A stretch of 6,299 nt of DNA from Candidatus Falkowbacteria bacterium RIFOXYC2_FULL_48_21 (lineage in GTDB: Bacteria > Patescibacteriota > Patescibacteriia > UBA11705 > JABHMO01): positions 144-6,442 of the forward strand of contig MFGM01000060.1 in the NCBI GenBank assembly GCA_001778275.1, given 5' to 3'. Positions 1 to 4,506 of this stretch are shown here, piece after piece. Every line of letters begins with the position of its first letter. Within the stretch, counting starts at the first letter, position 1. The notes below the pieces were generated by a model. It worked only from the letters and a program-made list of their open reading frames with translations. It was not told where the DNA came from and made no database searches. The position numbers and the translations under genes are program-made.

Positions 1-2
1 GG

Positions 3-425
3 TCGTCTGAAAATGTGTTTGATCGTCATCTCGAGTGTATTGATCTGAAGTATGACAGATTCATTAGTGATTGCGGTTGGGTGGGGGAATCAAAATACCA
101 AATCAATCTTGAAGTCAATCAGAATGTATCCATTGAGGATGTGAAACGGGCAGCCTTGCTATCGTTAAAATATCATCGCGTGGTTTATTCTTGTTCCGGT
201 TTTTCGAGATATGTTCCGACAAACGCACGCAAGGTTAAGAAAGATCCGCGCGTGATTGAACTAGGAAGGCAGATGGACAAGTGCGCGGTCGCTGTCTGGG
301 CGAACTATGGCGATGATGTTGCCGAGGTGAAGGTGGCGGACTCGCCGGCACAGCCGAGCTGTGATTTTTCTTCATTCGGACTGATGCTTGAGGCATTGCG
401 AATCAGGCGCGAAGTCGGTGATTGA
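3..425 (+). CDS. Hypothetical protein, 5' end outside window
   Basis: I do not recognise this protein. The frame is open to the left edge of the window. The first possible in-window start is a GTG at 15 with no Shine-Dalgarno sequence before it, so the gene most likely begins upstream and is partial here. The visible part, about 140 residues, is soluble in character, with no membrane segment or signal peptide. It has an N-terminal mixed part containing several Cys (around CIDLKYDRF and DCGWVG). A stretch around SIEDVKRAALLSLKYHR looks helical, and the C-terminus is helical and charged (LEALRIRREVGD). It ends at TGA 423-425. A strong intrinsic terminator begins 8 bases later, so this is the last gene of its transcript. 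Confidence that it is coding is good; function is unknown. Confidence 0.7.
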   Translation, partial: SSENVFDRHLECIDLKYDRFISDCGWVGESKYQINLEVNQNVSIEDVKRAALLSLKYHRVVYSCSGFSRYVPTNARKVKKDPRVIELGRQMDKCAVAVWANYGDDVAEVKVADSPAQPSCDFSSFGLMLEALRIRREVGD

Positions 426-433
426 CAATCGAC

Positions 434-464
434 AAAACCGCTCCTGAATGTGAGCGGTTTTTTT
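434..464 (+). terminator. Intrinsic terminator after the first gene
   Basis: A 10-bp stem, AAAACCGCTC (434-443) with its complement at 452-461, has an 8-nt loop and merges into a run of seven T. It ends the plus-strand transcript of the gene ending at 425. The A-rich left flank gives a weaker T-run on the other strand, so it may also act as a backup for the convergent gene. Confidence 0.9.
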
Positions 465-472
465 GTGGAACG

Positions 473-500
473 AAAAAAAGACCGAACCGCGTCGGTCTTT
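473..500 (-). terminator. Intrinsic terminator of the 906-499 gene
   Basis: On the minus strand, AAAGACCGA (500-492) pairs with TCGGTCTTT (485-477) around a 6-nt loop, and the T-run continues to 473. The hairpin begins inside the stop codon of the minus-strand gene, so the stop codon TAA (501-499) shares bases with the stem. Confidence 0.88.
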
Positions 501-906
501 ATAATGTGGTCGGTTCTTCCAGCTTCGAAAAGCCGAGAATGAGAACAAGGCGCTTGTCATTGTCCGTCTGAAACTTGTGACGAAAGTAGGTTTGATCGCC
601 GATGCGTATTTCGAACATGGCGTGATCGAAGTTTTTTGCCTGGCCGTCCACGCGAACGAAAAAGCGAACCAGTTCTTTTTCCATGTTCATCCAAAATTCC
701 GGCAATGAGCTTGCGATCTGATACCGTCCGTGTGCGTGGCGCTTCTTTGCCGTGTTGCGGTAATCAAACAGCTCCATTTCAAACAGCAAGCCGATTTGAA
801 ACAATTTTTTGAATTGAAATCGCGATTGCATGGAGGCAATTGCGAAGCGTGCGCGGTTCTCATCCGTCCAGTGAACGTTCTTACCGTCGTAAAGGTGAAA
901 TTGCAT
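499..906 (-). CDS. Hypothetical protein, 135 aa
   Basis: I do not recognise this family. The start ATG at 906 is supported by a strong Shine-Dalgarno (AGGGAGGG, complement of 911-918) about five bases upstream, and by a promoter at 970-942. The protein is soluble and basic to neutral, with no signal peptide or membrane segment. It alternates aromatic and charged residues and looks like a mixed alpha/beta fold: strand-like HAMFEIRIGDQTYFRHKF and RLVLILGFSKL near the C-terminus, and helical SLPEFWMNMEKELVRFFVR in the middle. It is a single-gene transcript, with its terminator overlapping its stop codon. An opposite-strand open frame at 730-984 was rejected because it has no ribosome-binding site or promoter and overlaps this gene. 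Function unknown. Confidence 0.82.
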   Translation of the reverse strand: MQFHLYDGKNVHWTDENRARFAIASMQSRFQFKKLFQIGLLFEMELFDYRNTAKKRHAHGRYQIASSLPEFWMNMEKELVRFFVRVDGQAKNFDHAMFEIRIGDQTYFRHKFQTDNDKRLVLILGFSKLEEPTTL

Positions 907-941
907 GAATCCCTCCCTGTTCGTTGCAGTGTTTCAATGTC

Positions 942-970
942 ATGTTATCGTTGCGGCCACGATTTGTCAA
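942..970 (-). promoter_or_regulatory. Sigma70-type promoter for the 906-499 gene
   Basis: On the minus strand, a perfect -35 TTGACA (970-965) is followed after 17 bases by TAACAT (947-942), which matches TATAAT at four of six positions. It lies about 35 bases upstream of the start codon and fires away from the promoter at 1001-1029. Confidence 0.7.
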
Positions 971-1000
971 CCATAACAAAATAAGAAAGCGAGTAAAGTA

Positions 1001-1029
1001 TTGACTTGGGGCATTTTGACTGCTAGTGT
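1001..1029 (+). promoter_or_regulatory. Extended -10 promoter for the 69-aa membrane protein
   Basis: TTGACT (1001-1006), a 17-base spacer, and TAGTGT (1024-1029) preceded directly by TGC. The TGN extension is shared with the promoters at 3446, 4665 and 6246. It stands back to back with the minus-strand promoter at 970-942, with 30 bases between the two -35 boxes. Confidence 0.7.
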
Positions 1030-1056
1030 GTAATTACCTAAATAAGGGAGGTGTCG

Positions 1057-1266
1057 ATGTCAGAGGAAAAAGGGCTGGATAATACGAGAAAAATTTGGCA
1101 ATTTCTTTTTACGCTTGGCTGTTTGCTGGGCTTGCTTTACTGGGGGTTTACGAAGCACGGGCCGATAGAAACGTGGTCCATTTGGTACATCGGCGCGACG
1201 GTTTTAGCCGCCTTGTTGGTGATCAAGGACGTTTACAGCTTGTTGACGAACAAAAGACAACAGTAA
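1057..1266 (+). CDS. Small two-helix membrane protein, 69 aa
   Basis: This is a short orphan membrane protein that I do not recognise. I chose ATG 1057, not the in-frame GTG at 1051, because the Shine-Dalgarno AGGGAGG (1045-1051) lies five bases before the ATG and overlaps the GTG. After a charged N-terminus (SEEKGLDNTRK) come two hydrophobic segments, about residues 13-31 and 40-56, joined by a short loop with KHGPIET. The tail is basic (LLTNKRQQ). Positive charges near both ends suggest both termini in the cytoplasm, which is an inference. The gene is monocistronic, with its own promoter at 1001-1029 and a terminator directly after. The size resembles small membrane regulators or toxins, but no motif supports a specific role. 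Confidence 0.82.
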   Translation: MSEEKGLDNTRKIWQFLFTLGCLLGLLYWGFTKHGPIETWSIWYIGATVLAALLVIKDVYSLLTNKRQQ

Positions 1267-1283
1267 GTAGAGTCGCACAAAAT

Positions 1284-1312
1284 AAACGCCCCACATGAGG
1301 GCGTTTTTCTTT
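1284..1312. terminator. Bidirectional intrinsic terminator
   Basis: AAACGCCC (1284-1291) pairs with GGGCGTTT (1299-1306) around a 7-nt loop. On the plus strand it runs into TTTTTCTTTT and ends the 69-aa gene. On the minus strand it is followed by TTTATTTT and can end the DUF167 gene, whose stop lies at 1323. Confidence 0.88.
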
Positions 1313-1322
1313 TGTGTTTTGT

Positions 1323-1541
1323 TTAGCTGATTTCAACTGTTTTATTTCTGCTCGTCTTGCCAGAGACTATATAGATTCGTGATTTGGCCACATGAAAATA
1401 ATCGCTTAACAGTTCAATCGCCGCGTCATTGGCCTTGCCTTTGTCCGGCGCGGCCGTTACCTTAACGCAAAAATGAGAATCATCGAGTTTCGTGACTTCA
1501 TTGTGCGAGGATTTCGGTGAAACTTTGACGTTTATAAGCAT
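1323..1541 (-). CDS. DUF167 / YggU-family protein (UPF0235)
   Basis: This is a small cytoplasmic protein of the DUF167 family, whose biochemical role is not settled. The family hallmarks are visible in order. An N-terminal strand pattern, INVKVSPKSSHNEV (residues 3-16), is followed by the core APDKGKAN (31-38) and then a helix AAIELLSDYF. Next come VAKSRIYIVSGKTSRNKTVEI, with SG at 60-61, SR at 64-65 and K67. At 72 aa it is at the short end of the family but complete. ATG 1541 is the first start after an in-frame stop, so the start is secure. Its Shine-Dalgarno is weak at best (GGAT), in contrast to the strong sites of the orphan neighbours. It appears monocistronic, and its terminator is the shared hairpin at 1284-1312. 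Confidence 0.93.
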   Translation of the reverse strand: MLINVKVSPKSSHNEVTKLDDSHFCVKVTAAPDKGKANDAAIELLSDYFHVAKSRIYIVSGKTSRNKTVEIS

Positions 1542-1598
1542 AATTTAATCCGATCATCGACCTCGCTCGGATTGACATTGCTGGTCGAATCTCTGGTA

Positions 1599-1627
1599 AA
1601 TGTATCACGAATTGAATAAAGAAAAAA
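1599..1627 (-). promoter_or_regulatory. Possible extended -10 promoter for the DUF167 gene
   Basis: On the minus strand, TACATT (1604-1599) is directly preceded by TGA, an extended -10 pattern. The position expected for a -35 box falls in the T-run of the upstream terminator and has little resemblance to TTGACA. It would give a leader of roughly 50 bases. This is a weak prediction. Confidence 0.3.
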
Positions 1628-1643
1628 GGGACCGGAGTCCCTT
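1621..1643 (-). terminator. Intrinsic terminator of the 2343-1651 operon
   Basis: On the minus strand, AAGGGAC (1643-1637) pairs with GTCCCTT (1632-1626) around a four-base TCCG loop and runs into a T-run (TTTTTTC). It starts 7 bases after the stop codon of the 94-aa gene. Confidence 0.9.
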
Positions 1644-1650
1644 GGTTGGA

Positions 1651-1935
1651 TTATGTTGGTTTTGTCTTGGATGTTTCCGCTGGTTTTTCTTCTTTGTTTG
1701 AAAAAATACAGAGCCAGAGGTAAAGGAACATGAGGGCGGTGGAAAGGCCGAATTGTGTGACGCGTTGGTCGGATTCATTGTTGATGCTCAACAGCCCGCA
1801 AATGAGCGCGATGACGCCGGCGCTGAATGTGAGCGTGCCGAATCGCCATGACTTTTTACTGCGGTAGAGCAGAATCGATATGAATGAGAGCGCGACGGAC
1901 GCGATGAAAAAAAGTAGGAACAGGTTTTCGAACAT
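1651..1935 (-). CDS. Small membrane protein, 94 aa, second gene of pair
   Basis: An unrecognised integral membrane protein with three predicted helices, at about residues 4-24, 32-51 and 60-78, and a hydrophilic tail rich in Lys, Glu and Thr. Start ATG 1935 is preceded by a purine-rich Shine-Dalgarno, AGGGGGG (complement of 1942-1948), which begins directly behind the stop codon of the upstream gene. The gap between the two genes is only 12 bases, so they form an operon and translation may be coupled. The region K-K-S-W followed by GVIALICGLLS (about residues 27-50) lines up with K-T-S-W and GVIGLIFGIALS in the upstream gene. The two are therefore probably diverged paralogs, one of them shortened at the N-terminus. 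Function unknown. Confidence 0.85.
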   Translation of the reverse strand: MFENLFLLFFIASVALSFISILLYRSKKSWRFGTLTFSAGVIALICGLLSINNESDQRVTQFGLSTALMFLYLWLCIFSNKEEKPAETSKTKPT

Positions 1936-1947
1936 TGCATACCCCCC

Positions 1948-2343
1948 TTATTGTATTAGCCGAGTTGAATCGTTTTTGTCGTCTCCGCGCGTGTCTATCA
2001 GTTCATCTGATTCCACGAACTTCATTTCCTTTTTTCGGATGCGGGCGGCTAGCGATAGATAGATGATGGTGGAGGAGATGCCGAGGAGAATCAAAAAAAG
2101 TGATGGCGCGAAGGCCGAAAGAGCAATACCGAAAATCAAGCCGATGACGCCGAAAGCGTAAAGTATGGCATATCCCCATGACGTTTTGCCCAGCCGCTTG
2201 TGTTTGTTGATCTGGTATTCGTCATAAAGCCCGAAGATCATTAACAACGCGATTCCATACGCCAGTGCGCCGGCTAGCAACCAATGGCCGAAGTTGTCCG
2301 TAGGAAAACGCAAAAAGTCAGTACCGAGCATTAAAAAGTTCAT
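1948..2343 (-). CDS. Small membrane protein, 131 aa, first gene of pair
   Basis: An unrecognised membrane protein with three predicted helices, about residues 21-39, 57-78 and 80-100. A charged loop, YDEYQINKHKRLGKTSW (40-56), separates the first two, and the hydrophilic C-terminal tail of about 30 residues is rich in Asp, Glu, Lys and Arg. Start ATG 2343 has GGAGG (complement of 2349-2353) five bases upstream; an internal Met5 is less well placed. Transcription starts from a perfect consensus promoter at 2410-2382. The gene is followed after 12 bases by a shorter protein of similar architecture. The charged loop and tail look cytoplasmic, which is inferred from charge alone. Function unknown. 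Confidence 0.86.
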   Translation of the reverse strand: MNFLMLGTDFLRFPTDNFGHWLLAGALAYGIALLMIFGLYDEYQINKHKRLGKTSWGYAILYAFGVIGLIFGIALSAFAPSLFLILLGISSTIIYLSLAARIRKKEMKFVESDELIDTRGDDKNDSTRLIQ

Positions 2344-2361
2344 TGTAGCCTCCGTTTTTAG

Positions 2362-2389
2362 TTGACAATGGACAACGAGTGATTATAAT
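2362..2389 (+). promoter_or_regulatory. Overlapping plus-strand consensus promoter
   Basis: TTGACA (2362-2367), 16 bases, TATAAT (2384-2389) on the plus strand. The -10 boxes of the two strands overlap in the palindrome ATTATAAT (2382-2389), and the -35 boxes form the inverted pair TTGACAA/TTGTCAA. No plus-strand protein gene follows, so this is either a promoter for a non-coding RNA or a by-product of a symmetric operator. Confidence 0.5.
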
Positions 2390-2410
2390 TCGCAAAATAA
2401 GAGTTGTCAA
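2382..2410 (-). promoter_or_regulatory. Perfect consensus promoter for the 2343-1651 operon
   Basis: On the minus strand, TTGACA (2410-2405), exactly 17 bases, then TATAAT (2387-2382). Both hexamers and the spacing are ideal for a sigma70-type factor. The predicted start is near 2375, giving a leader of about 30 bases. The -10 box is shared with a plus-strand promoter reading the other way. Confidence 0.9.
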
Positions 2411-2421
2411 TAGTTTTCGAT

Positions 2422-2503
2422 TTAAAAGTTTTTGTCACCCTGAGCGGGCTCGCCTCGTCTTCGATGAGTCGAAGCGGGTCGAAGGGCGACAAAAGTTTTT
2501 AAA
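2422..2503. repeat. Long imperfect hairpin in intergenic DNA
   Basis: The arms at about 2422-2441 and 2483-2503 pair over roughly 20 bp with two G-U pairs and one mismatch: the left arm carries TTTTTGTCACCCT and the right arm AGGGCGACAAAAG. A second perfect stem, CTTCGA/TCGAAG, sits inside (2459-2474). The CCCTGAGC and TCGAAGGG words resemble dispersed intergenic repeats common in many environmental bacteria, which is from general knowledge. No clean U-tract follows on either strand. Confidence 0.6.
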
Positions 2504-2524
2504 ACATTTATTGGACTTATGCAT

Positions 2525-2570
2525 TCAATGTCGTGCTTCGACACGCTCAGCATGACATTGATTTTTTTAT
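2525..2570 (+). terminator. Hairpin with T-run, plus-strand terminator
   Basis: CAATGTCGTGC (2526-2536) pairs with GCATGACATTG (2550-2560) over 11 bp with one G-T pair, and ATTTTTTTATTTT follows at once. The T-run is on the plus strand only, although the neighbouring genes on both sides read minus. It therefore suits a plus-strand transcript from the promoter at 2362-2389. The loop words TTCGACACGCTCAGCATGACA resemble a widespread dispersed repeat. Confidence 0.6.
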
Positions 2571-2571
2571 T

Positions 2572-3177
2572 TTATTCGAACATGGTTACGTCCCCCTTGC
2601 CTCTTCTGACAATTACCGGCGCGTCACCGGAAAGGTCAATTACGCTTGAGGGATCGTTGGCTAGAATGCCGGCGTCAATCACCAGATCAACGTTGTCGCC
2701 AAATTCTTTGTCAATAATGAGCGGATCGGAAAAGTGCGGCTCGTGCGTCACGTTCACGCTGGTCGTGACGATGGGATGGCCAAGCTGTTTAACAATGTCG
2801 AGGCAAACGCGATTGTCCGGAATGCGAATGGCCACGGTTTTTTTGTTGGGGATCAGATCTTTCGGCACCATTTTTGTGGCTTTGAAAATGAAAGTGTATG
2901 CGCCGGGTAGTAGCCGTTTCAAAAGCTTGTACGCATAGTCGGAAACTAACGCGTATTTGGCGATCTCGTTCAGGTCAGGGCAAATAAAGCTGAAGCCGGT
3001 GGCCTTTTTTTGTTTGATTTTATAAATTCGATCCACCGCGTTCTTGTTGAAAATATCGCACCCGAAGCCGTAGATGGTGTCCGTGGGATAAACAATACCC
3101 CCGCCGTTTTTTAAAATATCAACGGCTTGTTTGATCTTGGGGTATTCGGGGGAGAGGTTGTTGATTTCGATTAGCAT
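2572..3177 (-). CDS. YciO/Sua5/YrdC-type L-threonylcarbamoyladenylate synthase-like protein
   Basis: A 201-aa cytoplasmic protein of the YrdC/Sua5 fold. True TsaC/Sua5 enzymes make threonylcarbamoyl-AMP from threonine, bicarbonate and ATP for tRNA t6A37. Visible motifs in order are GGGIVYPTDTIYGFGCD (25-41), the substrate loop KIKQKK (53-58), PGAYTFIFK (91-99), the AIRIPDN segment (116-122), TTSVN with the SxN pair S140 and N142, PSSVIDL (176-182) and the end VRRGKGDVTMF (190-200). The PGxYTFI, ATKMVP and GDV-F signatures resemble E. coli YciO more than TsaC, and no Sua5 C-terminal domain is present. The usual KxR of the loop reads KQK here. Start ATG 3177 lacks a Shine-Dalgarno. The activity may be t6A-related or the unclear YciO role. 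Confidence 0.93.
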   Translation of the reverse strand: MLIEINNLSPEYPKIKQAVDILKNGGGIVYPTDTIYGFGCDIFNKNAVDRIYKIKQKKATGFSFICPDLNEIAKYALVSDYAYKLLKRLLPGAYTFIFKATKMVPKDLIPNKKTVAIRIPDNRVCLDIVKQLGHPIVTTSVNVTHEPHFSDPLIIDKEFGDNVDLVIDAGILANDPSSVIDLSGDAPVIVRRGKGDVTMFE

Positions 3178-3202
3178 ATGATTACAGATTGGCTGATAAT
3201 TA

Positions 3203-3278
3203 GTGTCACCCCGAGGTGGTTGTGAAAACGTTATGTTCTAAAGAAAAGTTTACACCACAACCCTCGAGGTGTGACAAC
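3203..3278 (-). repeat. Hairpin element, copy 1 (reverse orientation)
   Basis: An imperfect inverted repeat: the left arm GTGTCACCCCGAGG and GGTTGTG (3203-3224) pairs with CACAACC and CTCGAGGTGTGAC (3258-3275), with a loop of about 30 bases. Read on the minus strand, the whole unit aligns with the element at 3308-3392, including CCTCGAGGGTTG, the loop end CGTTTT and the right arm CAACC-CCTCGG-TGACAC. Open frames across it on both strands are by-products of the repeat and lack ribosome-binding sites. Confidence 0.72.
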
Positions 3279-3307
3279 TTGGTGGGTTTAACGGCGTTGG
3301 CGCAATT

Positions 3308-3392
3308 CGAGGGTGTCTGCCTCGAGGGTTGCAACCAGAACTTTAATCTAATCATGGCCGTTTTGCAACCGCCTCGGCATGACACCCTTTCG
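3308..3392 (+). repeat. Hairpin element, copy 2 (forward orientation)
   Basis: The left arm (3308-3334), with GGGTGTC, TGCC, GAG and GGTTGCAA blocks, pairs with the right arm (3363-3392) carrying TTGCAACC, CTC, GGCA and GACACCC, around a loop of about 28 bases. It is a diverged, oppositely oriented copy of the unit at 3203-3278. Together they occupy most of the 331-base gap between two genes. This resembles small palindromic repeat families of the REP or MITE type, but no transposase is present. Confidence 0.75.
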
Positions 3393-3445
3393 TTTGTGAT
3401 CATGACCTTTGCACATCCATCTTGGAGTGATAATTTGCGGTAGGA

Positions 3446-3474
3446 TTGACAAAGATCGCGGGTAGTGCTATACT
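3446..3474 (+). promoter_or_regulatory. Strong extended -10 promoter for the 3509 gene
   Basis: A perfect TTGACA (3446-3451), 17 bases, then TATACT (3469-3474), preceded directly by TGC. The start is predicted near 3481, giving a leader of about 28 bases. This is the best match among the plus-strand gene promoters in the window. Confidence 0.88.
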
Positions 3475-3508
3475 CTTGGCTGTAATTCGTTTATAAACGG
3501 AGGGATGA

Positions 3509-3877
3509 ATGGGCCATGAACGTTCTTTGTTTTTCCGGATTAAGTGGTGGAAGATTGGGTTGGTTCTGGCCGTGCCGCTTTATTTTGTCGGCGTGCATCG
3601 CAACGCGGAAATTACCGCGGCGAAGCTCGAGCCGGTGGCGGAATGCTTCCGTGGCGTTTCCGCGGAGTGCGTTGCGGTGACGGAAGAGACGGATGGAAAA
3701 AGGCAAATTGTCCTCGACTGCGATGGGGCCTACGACGGCCTTATCGAAGCGCGTGACGACATCACTCATTCTCGCGGTTGCTGGAACGCCGCCGGCTGGA
3801 AAGTGATCAAACAGGGGCGCGACACTGTCACGTCCACGACGATCGATGTTTGGTGTGCCGCTCCGTGGGTGTTTTGA
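3509..3877 (+). CDS. Single-pass membrane-anchored protein with five Cys, 122 aa
   Basis: I do not recognise this family. Start ATG 3509 follows GGAGG (3499-3503) by five bases. An overlapping ATG at 3505 is out of frame and stops after four codons. A basic N-terminus (RSLFFRIKWWK) precedes one hydrophobic helix, about residues 16-29, so the remaining 90 or so residues are probably outside the membrane. That domain has Cys at 46, 54, 71, 91 and 116, which could form two disulfides. It also has strand-like stretches such as KRQIVLDCDG and TSTTIDVWCAAPWVF. The helix could be an uncleaved signal anchor; no lipobox is seen. It is a single-gene transcript with a strong promoter and its own terminator. 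Function unknown. Confidence 0.83.
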   Translation: MGHERSLFFRIKWWKIGLVLAVPLYFVGVHRNAEITAAKLEPVAECFRGVSAECVAVTEETDGKRQIVLDCDGAYDGLIEARDDITHSRGCWNAAGWKVIKQGRDTVTSTTIDVWCAAPWVF

Positions 3878-3894
3878 ACTTTTCTTTCTCGACG

Positions 3895-3924
3895 CCGTTC
3901 GACATTGTTCGAGCGGTTTTTTTT
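3895..3924 (+). terminator. Intrinsic terminator of the 3509 gene
   Basis: CCGTTCGA (3895-3902) pairs with TCGAGCGG (3909-3916) with one G-T pair and a 6-nt loop, followed by eight T. It lies 17 bases after the stop codon. Confidence 0.88.
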
Positions 3925-3944
3925 GTAAACGGAAGTAGCCTCTA

Positions 3945-3992
3945 GCCTTTCCGTATGGGCAGAATCACATTCTGCCCATACGTCGCGAAGGC
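3945..3992. repeat. Perfect 14-bp inverted repeat with short loop
   Basis: CGTATGGGCAGAAT (3952-3965) is followed by the loop CAC and its exact complement (3969-3982). Outer bases GCCTT/AAGGC (3945-3949, 3988-3992) can extend the structure. No T-run follows on either strand, so it is not a textbook intrinsic terminator. It stands 6 bases from the stop codon of the phosphoesterase gene and may end or stabilise that transcript, or be a protein-binding or recombination site. Confidence 0.75.
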
Positions 3993-3998
3993 GTGTGA

Positions 3999-4505
3999 CT
4001 ATCTGAGCTGATCCAAAATAATCAAGTTCAATTTTTTTGTCTTCGTGTCATATGTGGCAAAGGAGGCGCGGTAGAACAGGCCGGCCAGATTGCCCGGGTT
4101 TACAAGATAAGAGCGCTCAAGCTTCTCCTGCCACGGCTTGTGGTTGTGGCCGTAGAAAACAATGTCGAACTTTTTCGACAGAGCCAAGCGCTTCGCCTTT
4201 TCGCGCGTGTGGCAGGCGGCGATTTTTATGTTGTCAATCGTTAAATCAAGAAAGGGGATCGGTTCGTGTTTTATTTTTTGAAATCGGTTGGTGCGTTTGA
4301 ACTTTTCTTGATTGACGATATCCGCGTTGCCGCCGACGAACATGATTTTTGCCTTCAAGTTTTTAATAAAAAACTTTTCCGTGTCTTTTTCCGTCACGTC
4401 GCCGCAGTGAATTACAAGTGCGACTTTGTGCGTATTACAATAGTCGGTGAACTTTTTTATGTTCACGAGATTGTCGTGAGAGTCGGAGGTGATGGCGAGA
4501 AGCAT
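3999..4505 (-). CDS. YfcE/MJ0936-type metallophosphoesterase, 168 aa
   Basis: A calcineurin-like phosphoesterase of the small YfcE/MJ0936 class, cytoplasmic and expected to bind two divalent metal ions. The metal-binding motifs are complete: SDSH (7-10, with D8 and H10), CGD (34-36), GGNAD (58-62, with N60), CHTRE (98-102, with H99) and GHNH (119-122). VNPGNL (135-140) is the usual product-side motif. The substrate of such proteins is often a cyclic or simple phosphodiester, and nothing here identifies it. I chose ATG 4505, where the family normally starts (MLLAITSDSHDN). The longer frame to 4895 adds about 130 residues read from repeats and from the antisense of another gene. No Shine-Dalgarno is seen, and short direct repeats reach to within two bases of the start. 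The stop is TAG. Confidence 0.92.
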   Translation of the reverse strand: MLLAITSDSHDNLVNIKKFTDYCNTHKVALVIHCGDVTEKDTEKFFIKNLKAKIMFVGGNADIVNQEKFKRTNRFQKIKHEPIPFLDLTIDNIKIAACHTREKAKRLALSKKFDIVFYGHNHKPWQEKLERSYLVNPGNLAGLFYRASFATYDTKTKKLNLIILDQLR

Positions 4506-4506
4506 A

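Larger units (their letters stand above)
2396..2570 (+). ncRNA. Possible small RNA of about 175 nt
   Basis: This is an inference from context. A perfect consensus promoter (2362-2389) would start transcription near 2396, and a hairpin with a T-run ends at about 2570. In between lie a long stable hairpin (2422-2503) and no open frame with a ribosome-binding site. It would be transcribed in antisense direction relative to read-through from the YciO-type gene. It does not match an RNA family that I know. The structured part may instead be mobile repeat DNA. Confidence 0.3.

Noticed and set aside
730..984. Plus-strand open frame of 84 aa
   Set aside because: It overlaps the 906-499 gene and its promoter, and has no ribosome-binding site or promoter of its own.
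1051..1056. GTG start two codons upstream for the 69-aa membrane protein
   Set aside because: It overlaps the Shine-Dalgarno sequence, which is correctly spaced for the ATG at 1057.
1572..1602. Plus-strand TTGACA with a loose -10 (TAAATG)
   Set aside because: The spacing is 19 bases, the -10 match is poor and there is no plus-strand gene downstream.
2519..2938. Plus-strand frame of 139 aa opposite the YciO-type gene
   Set aside because: The minus strand has a full set of family motifs. This frame is its shadow and starts inside a terminator hairpin.
3181..3209. Minus-strand promoter GTGACA-17-TGTAAT for the YciO-type gene
   Set aside because: Its start would fall at or inside the start codon, and the -35 part is the arm of a repeat element. 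The evidence is too weak to list.
3203..3392. CRISPR-like array
   Set aside because: There are only two units, in opposite orientation and each self-complementary, with no regular spacers and no cas genes.
3206..3443. Open frames on both strands across the gap 3178-3508
   Set aside because: They run through the two hairpin elements, whose inverted repeats keep frames open. No ribosome-binding site is present and the proteins look arbitrary.
3544..3769. Alternative frames within 3491-3769 on both strands
   Set aside because: They are composition-driven shadows of the GC-rich 3509 gene, which alone has the promoter, Shine-Dalgarno and terminator.
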